This document shows positions 34,094-41,901 of a stretch of 64,000 nucleotides of DNA, piece by piece (the first letter of the stretch is position 1; every line of letters begins with the position of its first letter). Below the pieces are notes generated by a model. The model was given only the letters and a program-made list of their open reading frames with translations. It was not told where the DNA came from and ran no database searches. Source of the DNA: Acididesulfobacillus acetoxydans. GTDB lineage: Bacteria; Bacillota; Desulfitobacteriia; Desulfitobacteriales; Desulfitobacteriaceae. Both the position numbers and the translations under genes were made by a program. The stretch is taken from positions 4,340,001-4,404,000 of the forward strand of contig NZ_LR746496.1 in assembly GCF_902729405.1 (NCBI RefSeq), read 5' to 3'.

Positions 34094-34639
34094 ATGGTAA
34101 ACAGCGGACAAACGCACATTCCAGAACGTGTGATTAGCCTCTATGACGCTGACGCAAGACCTATCCGGAAAGGCAAATTGAAGAGTCCTACGGAATTTGG
34201 CTATAAGACCGAAATCACAGAAAACGAAGACCGTCTTGTAACGGATTACCAAGTTCATATAGGTAACCCCAACGATGAAAGTTTGCTCTTGGGCACCGTA
34301 AGACGCCACATCGAAAATACTGGACGGATCCCATACGCTGTCGCCACTGACCCTGGTTACGGCAGTGGCAAGAATGAAGCAGCTTTAACAGAACTGGGGA
34401 TAAGACGAATATCCATCCCAAAGAAGAGCAAGAAAACTCAGAAGCGACAAACCCATGAAAGACAAAGATGGTTTCGACGTCTGCAAGCATGGCGTGCCGG
34501 TGTAGAAGGAACCATCAGCATCTTGAAACGCAAATATGGCCTAGGGAGGAGTCTGCTCAGAGGACACCGTGGGGTCAGCATCTGGGTGGGATTTGGTATA
34601 CTGACCTACAATTTGAGAAGATTGGCTGCTATGAATTAA
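34094..34639 (+). pseudogene. IS5/IS1182-like transposase, C-terminal fragment
   Basis: ERVISLYDADARPIRKGKLK, then VATDPGYGSGKNEAAL and WRAGVEGTISILKRKYGLGR are the second Asp region and the C-terminal glutamate region of an IS5-superfamily (IS1182/ISNCY-like) transposase. The N-terminal half is missing, though an unrelated frame extends upstream to 33959. A matching element end lies at 34729-34744. Confidence 0.8.
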
Positions 34640-34728
34640 GAAATAGCAAGGAATACACCCGTTCGATGACAGGGATTCCTGCTGATGTAGTTAAATCCGC
34701 AGGGGGCGATCAAGAGACGGTCTACAAA

Positions 34729-34744
34729 CCTACTTTTTCAGGGC
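34729..34744 (+). repeat. Right end of the IS5-like element, shared with the MITEs
   Basis: CCTACTTTTTCAGGGC lies ~90 bases after the transposase stop, at the exact point where the intron D reverse transcriptase is broken. Its reverse, GCCCTGAAAAAGTAGG, shares CCCTGAAAAAGT with the MITE tips at 13254 and 45743. Confidence 0.6.
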
Positions 34745-35201
34745 AATCTACATAGCGATGTCCGGCTTTCTTATACTGTAAGATGGCTTCTTTCGCCGTA
34801 TGGGTGCTCCTTCCCGGGCGAAAGCCATGGCTTCCCTCGAAGAAGATTTCCTCAAAGGTCGGCTGGAGTACTTGAAGCACGGCCTGCTGACATACTCTGT
34901 CCGTCAGGGTGGGTATACCGAGGGGCCTTTGCTTGTTTGTGCCCGGTTTGTCTATATAGACCCGACGTACCGGCTGACTGCAGTACGTGTTCGCGTAGAG
35001 TTCGCCATGGAGTTGACGCACGTGCGCCTCCTCCTTGCTTCGCCACGTTTCCACGGTCACTTTGTCGACTCCGGCCGCTCCTTTGTTGGCACATACCTTC
35101 GCACTGGCTATCCGCAGATTCATTAGGCGGTATACCTTGTCTATGACGCTGTGTAATGGTTTTACCCTGTCCGCACCCTTCTCTGTCCGGCTTCCGGTCA
35201 C
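34745..35201 (-). pseudogene. Group II intron reverse transcriptase, N-terminal fragment
   Basis: Residues NLRIASAKVCANKGAAGVDK, PVRRVYIDKPGTNKQRPLG and FEEIFFEGSHGFRPGRSTH are RT blocks 0-3 of a bacterial group II intron maturase. The protein ends at RYVDC, just before the YADD catalytic block. It could have mobilised the ORF-less copies A-C when intact. Confidence 0.88.
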
Positions 35202-35782
35202 GACAGTCCGGTACCTGCTTGCAGGTTCTGGTCGTTTTCCTGTTGAAGTTTGACCTGGCCCGTCTGTTGCTCCGTCGAAGCGCTCATCGGTGTCGTCCTT
35301 CCCTGGTATATCCAGGTACTATGACGGCGCTGACTCCTCCTGCGGCATGCGGTTTCCCTATAACCTGCTCCTAGTCGGAGAGCCGCAGGAGGTCTCATTC
35401 GGTAACCCTCTTTTGTTGTTCAGAGCCTCCCCATGCCTAAACACTTATGTACATCTCCCCAGGGGTTCCTTACCTAGCCCCGGCTCGACCGTCTCCGGCC
35501 AGGCTGCAACTCATAGCGCAGTCTCGCCTGACCACCTCGGCCTAATCCAATACCGACTGTCGCTTGGGTATTCGAAAACGGGTCTGCTCCTCGGCCTCAG
35601 GCCCTTTTCTGACCGCCTCGCGGCGTGTCAGATAACCTAACTCTGGACTGGACGATTCGAGGGTCCGACTCTCCAGTGAGCCCCCAGAGTATCCTCGGAT
35701 CTTGGCCTCGTTCCAGTGTAAGGACTGGAACGGGAGGACAACACCTCCACTAAACGAAATGGGGCAGCGAATCGCCCGCTAT
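34745..35782 (-). mobile_element. Group II intron D, 5' part with truncated RT gene
   Basis: On the minus strand the intron starts at about 35782, and its first ~480 bases match intron B. It continues through the ribosome binding region into a reverse transcriptase gene that is cut at 34745 by the IS5-like element. Domains V and VI are missing. It had inserted into an ExeA-like ATPase gene, whose frame resumes at 35781. Confidence 0.85.
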
Positions 35783-36092
35783 TCGCCAGCGTATCGACTC
35801 GCAGTGTAAATTAACCCACTATGATCGTACGGATACTGAGGCTTATATTCAACGCCACTTAGGGTATGCGGGAGCCAACAATGACATTTTCTCAGAGCAA
35901 GCCATCGACGACATCTACCGGTTTTCCAGCGGTCGCGCCCGGCTCATTAATAAAGTTTGTACGCATCGCCTCATGTATGGCGCCCAGAAGGGTGACCGGA
36001 TTATTGATGACCGAATGGTGAAGCGCGTCATCGAGCAGTTACAGCTTTGTCTAGAGAATTTCACCTGGTCAAAACCCGCTTACAATGGGTAA
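35781..36092 (+). pseudogene. ExeA/TniB-like AAA ATPase, C-terminal fragment
   Basis: An open 103-codon frame reads IRQRIDSQCKLTHYDRTDTE, AYIQRHLGYAGA and YRFSSGRARLINKVCTHRLM, the sensor-2 end of ExeA-like AAA ATPases. In Firmicutes these accompany transposases and act as target-selection helpers. The 5' part was separated by intron D and is not in the window. The following 238 bases to 36330 hold no gene. Confidence 0.75.
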
Positions 36093-36330
36093 TACCAACG
36101 AAAGCTGTCACAGCCCGCAAACGTATGGATAATCTTGGTTTGACTGTTGGCGTCATGACTTAAATGGAGTATGACAGCGAAACTGTCATCAGGGGCAAAG
36201 TAAGATGGGGTAAAATGTAAGGGGAACCATTTCAAGCGGGAACAGCACTTGAAGAAATGAAGGATCGCGCTCTTTGCTGTCCGACAACTTACAAACGTTC
36301 GCGTACAAGGGATTGAGGCATCTGCCTTTC

Positions 36331-37191
36331 TCAATACTCATCCGGTAGAGCCCTTAACTGGGCCAAACTAAACACGGGGCCGTCCAGACACACATAACAG
36401 GAACCGATATTGCACCGACCGCACTGGCCTATTCCACATTTCATCCTCATTTCTAAAGTTGTGTAAATGTTTTCCGGAGAAAAAGCCAATTCCTCTAAAA
36501 CATTGAAGGTGTTTTTCAGCATGACAGGAGGACCGCATAAAATACAAGCGGTTTCGTCAAGTTGCGGCTTAAGTTTCTTTACCAAATCCGGAACATAGCC
36601 CACATGCCCTCGCCAATCTTCTTCAGCTTTATCAACCGTAATGGCGACATCAAAATCCTCGCTTACCGGCCAGATTTCTGTGAGCTCCCTTTTAAAGACT
36701 AAGTCTTTGGGAGAACGAAAACCGCCGATTAACTGCAAATGGCCAAAATCCTTCCTGTGATTCAAGACATGTTTGATGAGAGAGCGAACAGGAGCCAATC
36801 CTATTCCTCCGGCAATAAAGAGCAAGTTCCTCCCCTGAAAGATATCAAGCGAAAATCCGTTACCATAAGGTCCGCGAATACCCATCGTCTGCCCTGCTTT
36901 GGCCTCATGCAGGGCTTCTGTCAAAATACCAACTCTTTTTACAGCTACTTCAAGGCAGTTTTCCCCGGCACTGGCGGCAAAGATTGCTTCACCCATCCCA
37001 AAAACGGAAAGCATGACTAACTGTCCTGGTGAGACCGGAAACGGAAGCTGCTCATCAAGAGTGGAAATGCTAAAAAGCTTAACATCGGGGGTTTCTTGAG
37101 TAATGCGCAATATTTTTGCCTTGACGGGAAGGAGCGCGTTAATTCTCTTTACATCATCAGCCGTCGCCGCTGGGTCAAGGGAGTTAGCCAT
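36331..37191 (-). CDS. FlxA-like NAD(P)H/FAD oxidoreductase subunit, 286 aa
   Basis: A ferredoxin-reductase-type module: FAD-binding barrel (about 20-115), NAD-binding region with FIAGGIGLAPVRSLI (about 125-140) and CGPPVMLKNT, and a C-terminal [2Fe-2S] motif CGIGQCGRCNIGSC (Cys252, 257, 260, 265). It is related to sulfhydrogenase gamma/AsrB subunits and to FlxA of the FlxABCD-HdrABC complex, the NAD(P)H entry point. It overlaps the preceding FlxB-like gene by 8 bases and is the last gene of the operon. It has the full family length. Confidence 0.85.
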   Translation of the reverse strand: MANSLDPAATADDVKRINALLPVKAKILRITQETPDVKLFSISTLDEQLPFPVSPGQLVMLSVFGMGEAIFAASAGENCLEVAVKRVGILTEALHEAKAGQTMGIRGPYGNGFSLDIFQGRNLLFIAGGIGLAPVRSLIKHVLNHRKDFGHLQLIGGFRSPKDLVFKRELTEIWPVSEDFDVAITVDKAEEDWRGHVGYVPDLVKKLKPQLDETACILCGPPVMLKNTFNVLEELAFSPENIYTTLEMRMKCGIGQCGRCNIGSCYVCLDGPVFSLAQLRALPDEY

Positions 37192-38206
37192 CGATCTCCG
37201 CCTCCTTCACTCGTCGGATTACCTCAGTTATGTCCAAATTAACCGGACATAAGGCTACACAACGGCCACAGCCGGTACAAAGGAACTTGCCATAACGTTC
37301 TGGAAAATACCTGAGCTTATGAAGAAAACGTTGGCGGACCTTTTCTTTCTTCCCGGGTCGGGGATTGTGGCCCCCGGCCATTTCTGTATATTGTGAAAAC
37401 ATGCAACTATCCCAATGACGAATGGTGGACCCGTTGCAACCGTCCTTGGCACAGACAGAAATGTCAAAGCAATGGCAAGCAGGACATACATAAGTGCAGA
37501 CCCCACAGTTCAGACACTTCGCCCCTAATTCGTCCCAAAGCGAATGGTCGAACATTTTCTGAAGCTTGTGGGTTATCCCTTGAGCATCAACGGTTAAAGC
37601 AAAGGAAGCGGGCCGGGGCTTAGCTACTTTCTTCTCTGCCAACAGACCGGAATTCTCGAGAAGACGACTTAGATTTAGCCCTTTTGCGGTATGACTCTCA
37701 ACGCCAAAGGACTCTCCCAAGTCGAATAACTGCAGATCCGCTTGTTCGTGCTCACTAGGATCAACCCCCATCGATTGACAGAAGCAATCCCCGTCCGCCT
37801 CGAGACAGCCTAAGGCAACAATTATCGCATTGCCTCTTCTAATTCGATAATTATAGTCATTGATTCCACCCCGGCTTGTCTGGCTCAAAAATACGTCATC
37901 GAGACAAACAATGGCCTGAAGATCACAAGAACGGACGCCAAAAATGATAGTTGGTTCGATTTCCTTCGGAACAGGAGATATTTCCGTATCTTTTCCATGA
38001 TTCGAATAGCTATAGAGATTTTCGACTCTGGGGAAAAGCAAGGACTTTGGACCAAGCTTCGTATTTTTGTCTAAACGAACTTCAAGTCCTGTGCTATAAC
38101 GTACAAAACCACTGAAAGTCTCATTTCCCGCAGGTACGTATAACGGAGCATAAGAGGCAAAAATTTCTAAAGCCGAGTTCAAACTGATTTTATTTAATGT
38201 CTTCAT
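37184..38206 (-). CDS. FlxB-like iron-sulfur subunit, 340 aa
   Basis: An N-terminal region like HydB/AsrA (residues 1-215) is followed by two ferredoxin motifs: CLNCGVCTYVCPACHC (about 230) and CTGCGRCVALCPVN (about 314). It passes electrons between the flavin subunit (FlxA-like) and the other iron-sulfur proteins. The DNA overlaps with FlxA-like by 8 bases and leaves 12 bases after the FlxC-like gene, so expression is coupled. An AsrA role in sulfite reduction is less likely because no AsrC follows. Confidence 0.85.
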   Translation of the reverse strand: MKTLNKISLNSALEIFASYAPLYVPAGNETFSGFVRYSTGLEVRLDKNTKLGPKSLLFPRVENLYSYSNHGKDTEISPVPKEIEPTIIFGVRSCDLQAIVCLDDVFLSQTSRGGINDYNYRIRRGNAIIVALGCLEADGDCFCQSMGVDPSEHEQADLQLFDLGESFGVESHTAKGLNLSRLLENSGLLAEKKVAKPRPASFALTVDAQGITHKLQKMFDHSLWDELGAKCLNCGVCTYVCPACHCFDISVCAKDGCNGSTIRHWDSCMFSQYTEMAGGHNPRPGKKEKVRQRFLHKLRYFPERYGKFLCTGCGRCVALCPVNLDITEVIRRVKEAEIDG

Positions 38207-38218
38207 TCTTGCAACTCC

Positions 38219-39163
38219 TCAGGAACCGACTTTTACAGCCAGGTTGAAGTGACTTAGGGGAAAGGAAGATTTCAGTTCAATTCCTGCATCGTAAGCCCCG
38301 CATAAGCGGTTGATTTCTTTGCTTACAAGGCGGTTTAAACTCATCACGGGGATACCGGCAGGACAAACCCGCTCGCATTCACCGCACTCGACACAGCGCT
38401 CTGCCACATGCATGGCTCTTGTCACCAAAAAAAAGCTGTTGGCAGACTGCAGGGCAGCTTTCGTCGTCCACTGCTTTCTATCGGAATCGAAGATGCATCC
38501 CGCACAATTGCAAGCGGGACAGATATTACGGCAGGCATAACAGCGCAAACATCTTTCAGCATAAGTTTGCCAAAGAAGCGCCTTTTGTCCGGATGGTAAA
38601 TTATTCAGTGTGTCGACTGCTTCAAAGCGACGGTCAGCTCTTGATCCTACGGATTGAGCCGTTGCAAAGCCGGAATAAGTTCCGGTAGGTCGTCCCGACT
38701 CTGAGGAGACAGATACTTCACCAACCAAGCGGTCCGCATAGACAGGATTAGGGTACCTGCACTCCAGACATTTATTTAGTAAAGGAAGATCGTGGGGGTT
38801 CTCAGGATCCTCCACTTTGGCCCGATCATACATACCAGCACAGGGGAGGCCAATCACAATGATATTTTCCTTTTTCACCTGGTTGTCCTGGATGAGACGG
38901 ATGATCCCCCGGCTGTCGCATCCCTTAACAAATACCGCCACTTTTTCATCCGAATCACGATAGTCCAGGAGATATTTTGCCAAATTATTGACCGCAAACC
39001 GGTCAAAATAAAGTCGATCCACTTGGTCTTCGTTGTGAATAAATGCGGGCGGGGTTAGATACCAGCGGCTTCCTTTTTCCCAGCCAATAATTGTTCCCAC
39101 CGTGCGAGCGGCTAGGAGCTTTTGGGCGATTGTTCGCATTTCGATAATCAGCGGCTGATTCAT
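38219..39163 (-). CDS. FlxC-like iron-sulfur subunit, 314 aa
   Basis: Cysteine motifs are CLECRYPNPV (about 136), CLRCYACRNICPACNCAGC (about 209) and CVECGECERVCPAG (about 264). The N-terminal region contains VAVFVKGCDSRGIIRLIQDN, as in FlxC/F420-dehydrogenase-beta-related proteins. It lies between FlxD- and FlxB-like genes and overlaps the FlxD-like stop by four bases. Predicted as an electron wire in a cytoplasmic complex. Confidence 0.82.
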   Translation of the reverse strand: MNQPLIIEMRTIAQKLLAARTVGTIIGWEKGSRWYLTPPAFIHNEDQVDRLYFDRFAVNNLAKYLLDYRDSDEKVAVFVKGCDSRGIIRLIQDNQVKKENIIVIGLPCAGMYDRAKVEDPENPHDLPLLNKCLECRYPNPVYADRLVGEVSVSSESGRPTGTYSGFATAQSVGSRADRRFEAVDTLNNLPSGQKALLWQTYAERCLRCYACRNICPACNCAGCIFDSDRKQWTTKAALQSANSFFLVTRAMHVAERCVECGECERVCPAGIPVMSLNRLVSKEINRLCGAYDAGIELKSSFPLSHFNLAVKVGS

Positions 39164-39618
39164 AACTCCTCCTTAAAGAGCGTATTGGGCCCCATTTTTT
39201 CGACCTCCCGTGCAACCCGTTTTACCGTTTCCCTCAAGCCTTCCCTTTCAATACTGTCTGTCCATTTTACCTGGATGCGTTCTTTTTCCATTCCCATGAA
39301 TTGCAGAAGCTCTGTGATCAGTTGCAAACGGTGCTGGGCATAATAATTCCCGCCTGGATAATGGCATTTGCCCGGAGGGCAACCTGTTACCAAAACTGCG
39401 TCAGCCCCCTTTTGAAAGGCCCTTAAGATATATTGAGGATTAATTCTACCGGCACAGGGAACTCGCAGACAGCGAAAATCCGGATAGCTCGGGTCATTGG
39501 GTTCAGGCAAGGACACTATGGATGACGGACTGTGCTCACAGACAATGCCCATAATTAACGGCGTCCAGCCAGATGAATTTTGAACATGAGGCTCCATCTC
39601 ATTCACTCCTGTCGTCAT
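39160..39618 (-). CDS. MvhD/FlxD-like [2Fe-2S] protein, 152 aa
   Basis: The MvhD domain is recognised by a FRCLRVPCAGRINPQYILRA segment, DAVLVTGCPPGKCHYPGGN and a helical end. MvhD proteins hand electrons from a hydrogenase or FlxABC to HdrA. A start at residue 8 (MEPHVQ) is also possible. A second MvhD domain occurs inside the preceding HdrA-like protein, so the complex has two. Confidence 0.88.
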   Translation of the reverse strand: MTTGVNEMEPHVQNSSGWTPLIMGIVCEHSPSSIVSLPEPNDPSYPDFRCLRVPCAGRINPQYILRAFQKGADAVLVTGCPPGKCHYPGGNYYAQHRLQLITELLQFMGMEKERIQVKWTDSIEREGLRETVKRVAREVEKMGPNTLFKEEL

Positions 39619-39639
39619 AGCACAAATGAACTCCGCGGT

Positions 39640-41355
39640 CTATTGTTTCAACGGGTTTGGTCCTAGACTCCGTATTGTTTTGGCATAAAGTCCAATTTGT
39701 TGTTGAAAGAGAGTCTCCTCACCGTCTTCCGGGAGCTGTGAGCCGTTTGTTCTGGGCAGGCCGGCTAAAGCCGCCAGCACATCCTGAAAGCACAGCTCAG
39801 CAGCCGCACTTCGATCATAAGGACAAATCATGGTTTTCTCCCACAGATCAACGAAGGACCATTGATCAGGCTCTAATCCGACGTTTTTCTGATGTTTTTG
39901 CATTCGGATGCCAAAAAGATCTTTGGCACAGGCAGCTATCACTCCGTGAGCAGGATAGGTGCTTAGTCTCTTCCTAACGTCTTGCCACGCGTGTTCACTG
40001 CAGAGCCGATCCTCAACGAGTACCTGATTGAAGCCGCACCTGTACAAAGATTCCTCTAATTGCTCAAAATCGAGATACTGTTCAAGCTTTCCGCTGCAAT
40101 TGCATAACACGGCCGTATCTGAGCCGGAAGTTTTAACGGTATTTGAACAAAGAGCATCCATGGCATTCAATAACTGCACATCACTGAAGTGACTCGGTTG
40201 ACAGGCTCCTGACGGACAGTTGGCTGCACAGATTCCGCAAGAGCGGCAGGCTTGGGGATCCCGTTCAGAGACGAGTCGTTCTTTGCCTTTAATCAATATC
40301 TTACTTGGAACAACCGCGTCAAACGGACACACTTGCCGGCAAGTCAGACAGCCGTTGCATAGCTCCGGGTCCACGAATATTCCCGGTCTTTTTTCCTCCG
40401 GCCAGCCCAGATATTGGGCGCGTTCATTTTCAAACATCATTCTCGTTAATGTCTCTCTCAGGTTTTCCAGACGCTGTTTTGCAAGGATGTCGCCTTGGCG
40501 AATTTGGCAAGAGCCATGCTCACAGCCTAAGAGTAGTACGCCGTCCACACCCGAGGCTAAGGCATCATTGATAAGAGCTGCGTTGACAGCACCCATGCAG
40601 GGCACTCTGATAATTCGCATGTTTGGCGGCAAGGAAGTGCCTAAACCAATTTCTTTCATTAAAGCAGGGTAAGTGAGAGGTTCACAGCAGAAGGTCATAA
40701 CTATGGGCTCTTCGCTGCCGTCTCCTTTAGTAGCACGAATTTCACTGCTGAGCTCTTCAATCCGAAGATCAGGCAAAGAAATACACTGTATCGGGCAACC
40801 TCCCACACAAATACCGCAACATTGGCATAAATCCTGGTTGACTTGCGGATACCCCTCGGAATTCAGAGAGTAAGCACCAGTGGGGCATTCTTCCATGCAA
40901 CGTTTGCACTTATCACATTTTAGATAGTTTATCATGGCGCTTCTAGCGGTCCTACTTGCGCTGTCTACACCATTCCGGATTTTGCTGACTGCCATTTTTA
41001 TTAAATCCCTAGCCGCCTGGAGAACATTTTCTCCCCGATAAGACCATAAGATTAACTCGCGTAAGGGAACCGTAGCGCAAGTTTGCTCCCCCAGGCCTGC
41101 TTTTCTGATGCAGGGAGAGAGTCGCTGATGAAGTGTTTCTGCGGCACAAGCGCCCACGACTAACCCACTGGGCTGGTCATTTTGAACTATTTCAGCGAAC
41201 TTCTTAGTTCCTGCCATTGAACAAAGGTGTTCAACAACATAAACCCGGGATATTTTTTTATTCTTGCTCAACTTTTCGGCCAAGCGTTCCAGATCCAGCC
41301 GAACGGATGAATCTTCCTGACAGTGACAAAGCACGACATCAACGGAGTTTGGCAT
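39640..41355 (-). CDS. HdrA/MvhD-like iron-sulfur protein without FAD domain, 571 aa
   Basis: Domain order by eye: HdrA N-terminal-like module (5-95, DVVLCHCQ and VVGACAAETLHQ), two ferredoxin motifs (CDKCKRCMEECP at 147; CQCCGICVGGCP at 177), an MvhD domain (215-310, MRIIRVPCMGAVNAALI and LLLGCEHGSCQ), two more ferredoxin motifs (CNGCLTCRQVCP at 333; CRSCGICAANCP at 370) and a second HdrA-N-like module (413-485, AVLCNCSGKLEQ and VIAACAKDLFGI). No GxGxxG flavin site is visible, unlike HdrA or QmoA/B. It presumably bridges the Flx-like module and the AprBA-like flavoprotein. Confidence 0.78.
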   Translation of the reverse strand: MPNSVDVVLCHCQEDSSVRLDLERLAEKLSKNKKISRVYVVEHLCSMAGTKKFAEIVQNDQPSGLVVGACAAETLHQRLSPCIRKAGLGEQTCATVPLRELILWSYRGENVLQAARDLIKMAVSKIRNGVDSASRTARSAMINYLKCDKCKRCMEECPTGAYSLNSEGYPQVNQDLCQCCGICVGGCPIQCISLPDLRIEELSSEIRATKGDGSEEPIVMTFCCEPLTYPALMKEIGLGTSLPPNMRIIRVPCMGAVNAALINDALASGVDGVLLLGCEHGSCQIRQGDILAKQRLENLRETLTRMMFENERAQYLGWPEEKRPGIFVDPELCNGCLTCRQVCPFDAVVPSKILIKGKERLVSERDPQACRSCGICAANCPSGACQPSHFSDVQLLNAMDALCSNTVKTSGSDTAVLCNCSGKLEQYLDFEQLEESLYRCGFNQVLVEDRLCSEHAWQDVRKRLSTYPAHGVIAACAKDLFGIRMQKHQKNVGLEPDQWSFVDLWEKTMICPYDRSAAAELCFQDVLAALAGLPRTNGSQLPEDGEETLFQQQIGLYAKTIRSLGPNPLKQ

Positions 41356-41412
41356 AGGCTCTCCTCCTGATTAAGCGAAAATGTTCCAAGTGAAACCCCA
41401 CTTTGTTCAAAT

Positions 41413-41443
41413 GTCAGCTGTACCCATGGAGGGTGCAGCTGAC
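41413..41443 (-). promoter_or_regulatory. Intergenic mRNA hairpin between aprB-like and hdrA-like genes
   Basis: GTCAGCTGTACCC and GGGTGCAGCTGAC form a 13 bp stem with one mismatch around a 5 base loop. No T run follows on the minus strand, so it is not a standard terminator. Position after the catalytic subunits suggests an mRNA-stabilising 3' end that raises AprBA-like protein over the downstream subunits. Confidence 0.5.
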
Positions 41444-41466
41444 ACAAACAACATTTTCAATTTAAC

Positions 41467-41814
41467 TTAATCATCATCATCGTTATCATCATCTACTTCA
41501 TTGTGATTTTTGACCACAAAGCGTTCAACATTGCCCTCAATGTCAATACAGGTCCACGTGATACGGTTTGTACCCATCATGGGAATCAGTTTGGCTTCGT
41601 GGTAGCCGATTTGATAGGGAACCCTCGTTTCAATGGCCCCTTGCGGACAAATTTTGATGCAGGACATACAGTCCCAACAGTCTCTAGGGTCACGGCAGAT
41701 CGCTTTGCCATTGGTTCCCAGAGTCATCAGGTCGCCGGGACAAATCTGTTCACAAAGAGGTTCTTTTTCGGCTTTGCAGCCGTCACATTTATTTAACAAT
41801 ACTTTTGGCGCCAA
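41467..41814 (-). CDS. AprB-like ferredoxin subunit, 115 aa
   Basis: The start VLLNKCDGCKAEKEPLCEQIC (part) and CRDPRDCWDCMSCIKICPQG carry the eight cysteines (10, 13, 21, 25 and 46, 49, 52, 56) of two [4Fe-4S] clusters, with the spacing of adenylylsulfate reductase beta. It follows the beta-sheet part (MMGTNRITWTCIDIEGN) of AprB. The ~35-50 residue tail that wraps around AprA in sulfate reducers is missing, replaced by an acidic end VDDDNDDDD. It would transfer electrons to the flavin of the adjacent AprA-like subunit. Confidence 0.87.
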   Translation of the reverse strand: MAPKVLLNKCDGCKAEKEPLCEQICPGDLMTLGTNGKAICRDPRDCWDCMSCIKICPQGAIETRVPYQIGYHEAKLIPMMGTNRITWTCIDIEGNVERFVVKNHNEVDDDNDDDD

Positions 41815-41901
41815 TGTCAGTACGCTCCTTCCACATTACTGATATAATACTAGCGTTTTGGAGATTTGGAGACAAAACTAAACATGAATCCATGCTAACA
41901 C

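Noticed and set aside
36331-38206. AsrAB sulfite reductase subunits
   Set aside because: The two proteins resemble AsrB and AsrA, but there is no AsrC siroheme subunit and the MvhD/HdrA context fits FlxA/FlxB better.
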